A stretch of 64,000 nucleotides of DNA from Monomorium pharaonis (lineage: Eukaryota; Arthropoda; Insecta; Hymenoptera; Formicidae). The translations under genes and the position numbers were made by a program. The stretch spans positions 7,924,042-7,988,041 of the forward strand of contig NC_050469.1 in assembly GCF_013373865.1 (NCBI RefSeq), in the 5' to 3' direction. Below are positions 29,137 through 40,000 of this stretch, piece by piece. Under the pieces are notes generated by a model. The model was not told where the DNA came from and did not search any database. It saw nothing but the letters and a program-made list of their open reading frames with translations. Each line of letters starts with the position of its first letter. Position 1 is the stretch's first letter.

Positions 29137-31017
29137 CCCGGCTTGTTGTTGACGCGCGCGCGATGCTCCTGCGACTCCGGGCCGTCGTCGTCGCCGTCGT
29201 CCGAGTCAATAAAAACCACCGTCTACCCTATGGGAAAACGTCTTAACCCACGGTGTAACGCGAGAATTATCCGGAGCAGTCGCACACACGTACATATGCA
29301 TACGCACACTGAGACCTGTGTGCAAGTCGACGTGTTCTCTCTTCTTCTTCTTTCTCTCGCTTTCTCTCGGCTGGTCCGTGGATAATTGAAATGATAACGA
29401 TTACGACGTAACAGATGTAACGATTATGAAGCAACAGATACACACGCCGACCGTTTGCAACCGGTGAGACTGGGTATTTGCCTGATTTATGAGAACGCGT
29501 ATACGCCCGATGGGCGTACAATGCACGTAAATGGCTCGACTTAAGTTTATCAGGAATGACTTTCCATGGGTTATGGTATAGAGAAACGTCGATTTTTGAT
29601 CTCTCGAAGATGCTGCCTCCTCCGCCTTGCTCCCGCTTTCGCTCTTATTATTATTATTATCGTCGTTATCGCGCTATCAGGGAAATGACTTTTTAATTCC
29701 TGGCCCGTTTCTCGCTCCATCGCCTTTTCCACGTGCGAATTAAGTTTATTATAATTGCCAAGAATTACCAGGTTATTAGTATAAATGCCATAAATGACTA
29801 TTAACTGTTATTAGGCGTTCGTTATCTCATAATGTGTATAATTTATTCATGTCTATAACAGGCCTTTTTGATATACGCGTATTCCTCTATATAGAGCGTT
29901 CACACACAGTCTAGAATACGTATAATGGATTTGGTTCTATTTCTTCTCTTTCTCAAGTACCGTATATTCAACTTGTACGTATATATTCAATTTCGCTCGC
30001 GTATATACGAGCGGTAGCGATGTTATATCAGGATCGTGAACGTTGATATATATCGACCGAACTTTTCCGGCCGACGATATGTTATTCAGGAGCAACTTTA
30101 GGGAAACGTGTCGGTCTCTATCTGAATCTGATTATATTCTCGTTAATTTTATTCTATTCTCACGATCTTTTCGTGGCCGTTTTATTTATTCAATATTCCG
30201 TCAGAAATAGAATCCTTTTATCGTAACCCACATACTGGGAGAGTCTTCTCGCGAAGATTCGAGTGACAACGTTACATTATTCTAAAGTATTGGCGGATTA
30301 TATATTTAGATTGACAAAATTTCCAGATATAAAAAATATGACAGTAAACTGACGGTAGACTCTTGCATTAGAGAAGGATTAGCGCTAAGTTGCTCCGCAT
30401 CATAAAACTCGGACGGTATTTTTGACAATTCGGAGATGAAAAAAAAGTAAAATACAATCGACTAGCCCGTCTTCCCTTTGTTGGGAAAGCGTTAATCCGC
30501 GCTCGAGCACGCGCTCACCGGACGCCGGACGAACCTGCGTACCTGTCCCCCCCGACGGTTACCAGGTACGTTTCCGCGAGCGTTGCGCATTTACAATGTT
30601 GTTACGGGGCGCGGGTCCGCTCGACCGTGTGAAGGCCCGTTGTCGGTGTGCGCCGCTTAATATGCGCGCGGGCGTAGGGGCCGCGATGCGTGATTCAACG
30701 AGGGTTCTCACGAGCAGGCCGGGCTCTGCTGTCGGCCGAGGTGCGAGGCGCGAGGTAGGTGCGAGCGGGCCCACAGGGAGGAGGGAAAAAAAAAGGTGAC
30801 GAGAATCGGGGGATGGAGAAAGAGGAGACTCGAGGGGGAGGGGGGAACGATGGTGCGAGTGGTGGCTATACGTTTGCGGGAATGCGCAACGGTACTCGCC
30901 ACATCGTTCAGGAATTCGCGAATACTTTAAACGGGAGTAAATTCCTGGGACTCTTTATGTCGCTGTCGCACGCACGGTGCCCCATAATGAGGCTGTCATG
31001 CTCCGGACGGGTTGCTC

Positions 31018-31049
<32 letters not shown>

Positions 31050-34000
31050 GTCGTTGAATTCGAAGAGAACGCGCGGTTACGATGGAACACGCCGCTTATT
31101 TTTCGCGACGATGCATCCGCCTGTAAATTACGGCTTGAAATGAAAAGAAGAATCTCGCACGCCGTTTTCCGCCGGGATAAATTTCCACGCGTTGGATCTC
31201 GCACGTTGGACTCTCATTTTCGTTTTGATGTCTGTATTTCTGGAACGTCGGGGCCCTCCCTTATACATATGCATGTATATTCAGAACGAATTTCTCTAGA
31301 AGGATTTGCACCTGCATCATCTAGAGCGATATTTCATAACAACTTAATTTGGAATTCGTACCCACGTCAGAAGGGAACCCTTGCCGAAAAGCGAATCGGC
31401 GCGAATTCGCCGACTTCATTTGTTAACCCTTTGTGGAACGGGAGTTATGTCATGTCAGCAGGGACGAGATTGAGATCGAAATCTCGTGGACACGTGTATG
31501 ACATTTGCACACCGCACCGCCGCCGCGGCGCGACGGCTGGTGCGGCGGCTTCGTTCGACGGTGACGAGTCGCGTGTGCACGATCTCTCCCTAGTTTTGCA
31601 TTCCGTTCACGTACCCCCGCAAGCAATTAGGTTCGCCTTCGGATTCCCCGCATGCTTTTCGCCGGCGACTCGTGCGACGTGCCATCGTACGGACATTAGT
31701 GCGGCACCATATCTAGAGACTCTCGAAATTGAATAATACTCGAGATACCGTTGCGAATGTATTCGCGTCATGTATTGCAGGATCATTTTAAGAGGCCTCT
31801 TGAGTCTTTCAAGAAGATTTCAAGAAATGTTTGGTATTATAGCGCAAGAAAAGAGAGAGAAAGAGAGAGGGAGAGGGAGAGGACGTGTGTGTGATATTTT
31901 TACTTTAATTTATCTAAAAATTATTTATTGAGAAAGATACATTCTTTTATGATTTATAAAATTTATGGATCTGCTAAAAAGAAAATTATTGTGGGGATAT
32001 ATTTTGAAGTCCGAGTTTATGTTAAATGGACAAATGATCCTCAATGAATTATTTTCAGAAATTTTTATCTCTTCGCATTTTAGATTTTGTACCATTGCGC
32101 TCTCTTAATATGCTTATTTAGTCGGCAAATTGCTGTTAAATAATGATTACGCGAAGAATGTCGAAAAATAGAAAGTGAGAGAAGATTTACGGCTTTAATG
32201 TATTCAATAGCTACTCTTGCATATATTATTCCACTTGAAAATCGTAGACAGCGGTAAACACCTTAAATTGTCACTTGAGAATATGTTAATGAACTGAGAC
32301 AACACATGTACATGAATACTTTGCTGAATTTTGATGAAGCGGCTCTTAAATATCTTAAAACTAGCTCTTTATTACCGAAGGTAATTTTCGTGTTTTTTCT
32401 GAATAAATGAGCTCGCGGTCAATGATATGTATCGTCGAAACAATATTAGATGGAGGCCTCATTATTGTCCGCAGCTTCTGTTACAATGGCTACTTGGCAT
32501 TCACGTTATACTGCCGAGTCGATATTGTTCGGTGTGCGCCACTGCCTCTCTCGCGAAGCACCATCCGCATACGTAGGATTCAATTGGAAGATAATGCGTC
32601 TTCCACTGCATCTCGCGCTGCACGCACACGCGCCTCTCTCTCTCTCTCTCCCTCTTTTTGTTTCTCTCTTGTTGAAAGGTGCATGTAATGCGCATGGAGA
32701 TGCGGCATGTTTCTCCTCCGACGAGGAGGAGAATCACGAAGATGGATGTAGATTGAGACGATTACTCAACTATGAAATTCGCTTGGCTATTGATTTTAAA
32801 AAGATTTGGTTTTCATTATATAGAATAATAGAAAATTGAGATAAAAAATTGCGATTGAAGGGAAATTCAAATATCGTCGCCATTCCAATATTGCCTTGTT
32901 TAATTATGATTGTAATATCACTAATTATAAGACAGTACATTCTACATATATATGTTTTTGTAATATTCTTATTAATTCTCTATACAAATGATTAGGTAAT
33001 TTGTATCTTGTGCGGTTTTTTTTGAAAAATTAAGAGTAACATTTATAACAGTTATAACATTTATATAATTTTTTAAATAAATAATCGTACAAATAATTTT
33101 TACAGATATTAAAGTATATGTAAGAGTTATTGAATAATTTTTTATACTTGTAAGAGTAATGAAAGATGAATCTAATACGAACGATGTTTCCATCGTGTGT
33201 AGAAAAGATGCCGGAAATGTTTTTATGGAGAGTCAACTTTAATTTGTGTTTTTGTCGTAAAAAAAGTAATTTTATATTTTTATTTAACAAAAATCATTTT
33301 TATATGTGTTTCACTATCTTTAAAAAGGAGACGATATTCGAGCGATATTTTAGTTTTTATTTATAAATAAATATAATATAACATAAAATAATATAATGAA
33401 TAAATAAAAATAATATAAAAATGTATTTTTATATTATTAAAATATATATATATATATACATATGTGTATGCATTTGGTGTTTAGGCAATCTTACAAAACT
33501 CCTCGGTATCGGTAGAAATCGAGGTGAGACCGAGACAGCTTGTGCCAGACACTAACTGCTTCATCGACTACCTACAGCAATTGCAGACCATCGTGAGAGC
33601 CACTTCCGGCGCGCAGCCAATCTACACTCTCATGGTGCCACTCGTCGGTAAGTGAAAACAAAAGTTTAACATATTATTAGCGAGGAAAAAGGATCGACGG
33701 AAGACGCGTGCGTGCGCCGTTTGGCCCCGCCAACCTCGTCCATCATCTTTTTTGATCGAAGACCGTCGATTATCTCGAAAGAAGATCGATGTGCTACAGT
33801 AATATAATTCGGATTAATACTCTTTTTCCCTGTCTTCAAGAGCGCGTGAAAAAGTCACTAATCAAAAAATCTCTATGATATCATTTATCTATATAAATGT
33901 AATTATTATTAAATTATGGATGAACAAAAATAGAAGAGATTTCGTTTGTCTTGTGAAAATTTATCTCTCGGTGATTGAAAACAATTACAATTATTCATTG

Positions 34001-37000
34001 AATGTAAAATCTTTGAAAGTTTTAATTCTTCGTTTTTTTTTATATATAGATTATCTCGAATTTTGTATATATATTTTTAATATCAGAAATCCTGGACAAT
34101 TAAAATGTTATTATACTCTACTACTCTAATCAACTGTACATTGGTGTATCGAACCTATCTATATAAAATATCTAAAAATCGTACAATGACCGAACACACC
34201 TTCTCGAGGGTTGTGTCTAGATAATGTCATCGAAGAGAAATGACGCGACCAGTCGGAGGTCGCGCCTCGGGTCAAAGTAATCGCCGGTGTGCAAACACAC
34301 TCGATTCGCCTTGTCTCCGACGAGTTGAGCGAAGCCGCAGAAGACCGTCGACGATCGTCGCGACTCGCCGATCCCTAGCGGAGAATAGTTCATTAGGTCA
34401 TCGTCATTACGCGTCTGCTTGTCGCAGAAACCTGCCCCCTCGTCCTCGTGAGAATGGATTGTCCCATATACCCTCAATGCTTTTGTCCTATCGCGGGAGC
34501 CGTTTTGCCGGATCGAACTCCGACCGATACTCCGGCCATTAACGGCGCTTGCGTCAGCTCCCGGTTCTCCGGGACGGTCGTAGATGATGACACCGAGGAA
34601 TGCGATTCCTCCGTAGTCGATTCCTCCGCTCCAATTAGCGTTGAGCAATTCCTCTCTCGAGCGCCGTCGATCAGCCGCGCGCATTGTCGGAGTGCGTTTC
34701 CTTTAACGGTCCCACATCCAGATACGACCCGAACGAAATCACGGTCCCGAGTCATCGTCGCGCAGTTAAATCCCTAGTGCTCGGCAGCGTACCGATTTAG
34801 ACCCGTATATTACGTTCTGTTGTGGAGATATAACAGTACCCGTGCAGCTATATAGTAATAATATAATAATTGCAATTTATTGGTTCGATTTTTTCCATTG
34901 AGGTAGAATGTAATAATTGAACTTACATTTTATGAGGAGAGAATTATCTCATTTTAGAATTAAAAGAATTTTCATGCGCGTTTAATTATCGGTGTATTCA
35001 ACAAGTATTGAAAGAGAAACCATTGTAATTGACGATGGCTTTCAGTCAAACTTTTATCGAGGGGGAAAGACCGGAAACTCTACACTAATTAAGAATGTAA
35101 TGACGCGGAACTTTGACACAGGTTATTCGTGATGCTCAATTTAAATCTTATGACACTCGATTGACATAAGTTACGCCATTAGAATCTGTTATTTATTATT
35201 CGTATGCTAATTATGATTATTCGACAAACATTATTCGACGCGCATTGGGATAGCGGTAACTATATATACCGCGTATCGCGTAACAAACAGCTATTGGAGA
35301 GTTGTATTTCTAAATTAATGAGCAGAAACGTCCCGTTAAATTCAACTTCGATTAATTGATTCGATTAAGATTTAACTCAAAAACTCAGTTTTTCTCATAT
35401 TTCTTAAAATATAATTATACATAATTATACACTGCGCTCAAAGATAATTGTCTTATAAATAAACGTTTCTTTTTTTTTTACGAGAATTAGATTTAATTGG
35501 AATTGATGAATTATTGAATAGAAGGCTATCGCAGCAGTAGAATCATCAAATCACACGTCACACTCCGTGGATTGACATGTTTTTTTACAACACGACAATG
35601 CGTACAGGCTCGTTTCTGTCAATCGGCCGGTGATGATAACAACGATGACGCATAGCACCGACGGAGAACGACCGGTTCTTTCTTTTTTAATAGTCGCGGT
35701 TTATAGACACTCGCTACTCAGCGAAACGCAATCAGCGATAAATTTACAATCTTCCACGGTGCGGCTGACATTTTCACGGTGTTTTATAGTAATGCGTCTG
35801 GAGTTACAGCTGTGACGACAAGACTGACATTCGGAGCATTTATTGCCTCGAGCGCGTATATCTTAACTACTCCTCGAGCTTCTAATTCAAGCTGTGATGT
35901 ATGCATTTTGCGAATACCTATCTTAGAGCGTGTATTCAATTTTTCGATGTGCAGACAAACGTTTTCCAGCGAGGTCATAATAATTTGATTTACTAATTTA
36001 AATAAAACATGTTAGAGTAGTGTTACGGTGTTTTTAAAATATCGAATATCGGCAAAGCTTTTTATAAGATGACGGTGAAAATTGCATGCGACACACTTGC
36101 TCTAGCGTTGAATTGAAGACATGGCAGGCGTCAAGGCCGCTGAAAATCGAAAGGCTCATCCGTCATCAAACCTATTGCCAATTAACGCTGATCTAATCGT
36201 TGATTCAGCAAAACCGATTCACGGTACCAATCTGGACATCACGGCATTTTACGGAAGCTTACGTCACTGTCCGTTCTATTTTGTCACGGGTTCCCCGTAT
36301 GCTCTGACGGAAGAGCTTCGAATGCCGACAAACATTTGTTAGGCGAGGTCATGGCCGTTGCGATAGGGCAAGGACAAGTGTTTCGCCGCGAAGATTTTGA
36401 TGAGCCTTATTATTGCGATCATCGATTAGTCACGGCTCAACACATTAGGCTTTTTGATCGTGTTACTTTATTTACGAAAAATCCCGTTTGCAAGTAAAAA
36501 ATTATAAGGAAGCGTAAAGCAAAAAGCATTGACAGCCTAACGAATTTGGAGAAGTCGGAATGTGAAAAAAAAAATCAAAAATCTAAATCATTGAAATAAA
36601 ATATTATGAAACTGAATCGCAAATTGCAGAAAGAATTAAGATTGGTTTTAAAATTGAATCCGTCGTTGTAGAGCAGTTGTTTTAATTTATTTCAGTCGTA
36701 GACGTCTAATCGCGCATCAGTTTAAAGATTGATTATCGTACGTATCGATATTTCAGCAACGGAATATTTATCGCGCGGTGATAAATGATGTCTGCAAGTC
36801 TAGGTAGGTGATAAATAATGTAGTTTTCCCTATTCTCTCGCTCCGCAGTTATTCTTTCTATTTCCGCCCCTTCTGTCTCGCAAACTTCATCCACTACCGG
36901 CCGCCCTTGGTCCGGGGGTCGGGTCTGGAAGGAGGATAAGGCTGGCAGCCGGTTAATTTATCGAGTCGGGGAAAGTTTGGTGAATCTCCTATTTGCATTT

Positions 37001-40000
37001 TCCGTAGATTGCTTTTCTGCGCGCGCCCGCGTGGCAATCTGTGGCGAATAAAGTCGATAAAGCTCTCTCTCACTGTATTCATGATAATCTGTTCTCCGTC
37101 CTCCCTGCTAAAAGAATTCAATGCATCTGTTGAGAAAATTTAAAAAATTGCAAGATGACGAACGAGCTGCGAAATAAAATGAAATCGAATTTCAAATTAA
37201 ATTAAAAATTTTGTTTAATTTATTTTTCTTTTTAAAGATTCCGTGACGAATTATCATTTGATCAAATTGCTTTCTAAAGACAATAAATTAAATATTAAAA
37301 ATATTATTATTATATTAAGAGAAAATGCTTTTTATATTCACTAAGTATATAATAATGACAACGAAAGTTTAAGTGTAACAAGATCGCGCCGTCACTCTCT
37401 AACAAAAAATTGTTACCTGTCTCTCAGTCTTGTTTGCTCTGTGCGTTTCTCCCTTTCCTTTCTGTCGTTCGTGCGGGTCGTGGGGTCGAAAAACGAAAGT
37501 GCGCCTTCATGCAAAATCGGCCGGCGCGCTGCCCTTTGACCTCGCCGGCCAGTCGGTCGACCACGGATCCGTCTGGCTCTCCGATGGCGAGCAACGGTGA
37601 GCGTTCACAGTTAGGTTCTCACGGCTCATACATGAATGCATGTATGCGGCTTGAAACGCTCGCGATGGAGCTCGGCGTACCGCGGGCTGCCTTCTGGCTA
37701 CGATCGTGGGCGATATCGGTATGGCGGTCACTGATCGTCTGGGAGAGTGGCTTTTGAACGCAGCTGCGATGGTCCTTTGCCTTAACAGCACTCGCCGCCA
37801 TCCCATTTCCCTCAATCTCGATCGTGAAAACGAGATCGATCCCGTCCGAGCGAACATGTCAGGTTCAACGCAAGTTATAGTAATAGTTACGATTTTTCTC
37901 TTAAACTTTGGTATTTAAAAGAAAGACTTTTTATATTCATACAGTTATGCAAAGAATTTCGGAAAAAGTGTAGGGAATTTTTTAATGAATTATCTCCGAA
38001 GTTTATTATCGATAAATATAGTCGAAAGGATATATACATATGTTTATTATTTTTCTAAATAATATATCTTAAATTTGATAAAATTTTGCTACTCTTAATA
38101 TGAATATAAATCTTACCTTTTGCGTAAGAATAAGAGTTATAATTTTAAGTAGTATAGATCAATATTATATTGTACATATTAATCATAATGTTTTATAATT
38201 GTAAATTAATTTTTTTCGACGCGCAATTCCTTTTCTTCTTTCTTTTACAAGGATAAAATTTTCGAAACTCACATCTTTTTTTATCGTAACCAAATTCAAC
38301 AGCGATTAATCTCGATTCCTTTGTACTCCCGCGAGAGAGACGCGCACGCGACGCCAATTTTGACACGACCCTTTCGCGTGTGCCTAACGAGCGTGAATAT
38401 TTTTTTCTTGCAGTACTAAATGAACTCGAAGGTCTAGCTCGAGGCGCCGATGCGAGAGATTGTCCTCCAGCATCGAGAGCGGCTCTAAATCCTGAGCATG
38501 TGGCGCGGGTTGCCGAGAACGCCAAGGCGGCACTGGCCTTCGCGAGAAGCCGAAATCCGGCGATCCGATGCCTAACTACGAGGGGCACCGTTCTTTCATC
38601 TAGTACTTTCACGTTGGAGGAAGACGTCGACAAGGTAAGTAAGAAGCTCCGACAATCGTCGCCGGCGATTCGATACGCTAAAATTCGCTCTTTGGGTAAC
38701 TGTATTCAATGTGTTGAGGTATTTAGAAGGCAAATTTGCATCGATCGTTGACCGCGGCTAGATATAGGACTTCCGACGAATAGTCCTTTGTCACTTTCCT
38801 CTGCCTAAAAACCTCGGAAAATTTTTCGAAGAGCTATCGTGATTCGGAGATGAAATCGATGCGCACGATTCTTTTCTCCTCCTCATTTTTCCACCATCGT
38901 TAACCTGCGAAGAAATTTTAATTCTCATTTAATTTCCTATTTAAGAAAATATTCTATTGTGTTCTTGAATTTATTATCTCGTCGTCTCGTTAATTCCGAC
39001 TGTCACATCAGTATGTTTTACATTATATTATAAGCAGATAATGCGGTTTCAAGTATCAATGGCGATTACAAAACCCGTTTTGTGACAAACGGGATTTGAA
39101 TACGTAAATTATGAAGGGGGTCGTTATTCTCATCGCGATTATATCTAAACGCCTGCGGCGTGTAACGACAAGCGACACGATAAAGCGAATCGATTGTGAC
39201 AGTCGGTTGATAGGGTTTCAACAGTTATATGCAGAAAGTAGCCACGCGGTATGGTACAAACCAGTCCTTCCAAAGACCCAATGATAGCGAAGAAAGGTAG
39301 ACACTCGGACACCACGGTGTTCATTGAAGCACGAATGTTATGATAATGACCCGAGAACACCCACGTGGTGTGTACGCGCGAAGTATTTTTCGCAGCATTT
39401 TTGTAATACTTAACGTAATCTTTGCGAATCAGAGAAATTCTCAATTTTGATTACAATTTCCGTCACGAATTCGGTCCTCCTTGCAGCTTGTTTTGTCCAG
39501 ACGTACCGGAATTATCTATCGATCGGTATCGAGAATTTTGGATGTCTTGTTCTAGGATGGATTGACACGAAACGACGACAGGATATTGACTACGTGCCTC
39601 AGTCTCTGCAGAAGCCTCAAGGAACACGCAAACGCAGGTAAGGTATCGTGAAGTTCACGTCTGGACGCGTCGAAATATTTCTCTCTGTCTCCAGTCCCAA
39701 ATTATTATTCTTGTTTACGATGATTAATCGCGTCGTATATTCGATATGCCTCCACGATATGCTATTTTAAATTCTTGTAGAATAGAAGAAAGTACTTTTT
39801 TTTTCTCTGGACTGGAAATTTGTTAAGGAATAATCTTTGCTAGCTATTTATTAAGGGATATTCAGGGGAATTTTTTTTTTTCGAACTTTGCCGAAAAATA
39901 TCTAGACGCAATATTTTGCTAGCTTAAATTTATTAAAGACAGACTTTCGAGACAAGAATTAACGAGTTGATAGCGGGAGGTTCTTAAGCTTAATATATAA

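Larger units (their letters stand above)
14205..33484 (+). other. Very large Smg6 intron (19.3 kb)
   Basis: It separates the linker exon from the first PIN exon. It is mostly AT-rich to about 20 kb. From 20 to 32.8 kb come many CpG-rich patches, CT/GA runs, an ACGT-type repeat, an alternating CG tract, two MITE-like elements and a 325-codon frame. I recognise no coding gene. The CpG-rich part could hold enhancers, an internal promoter or a nested non-coding RNA, but nothing in the sequence proves that. Confidence 0.8.

Noticed and set aside
28850..29385. Arg-Glu-rich and Ser-Leu-rich frames near 29 kb
   Set aside because: They are created by the CT microsatellite at 29053-29134.
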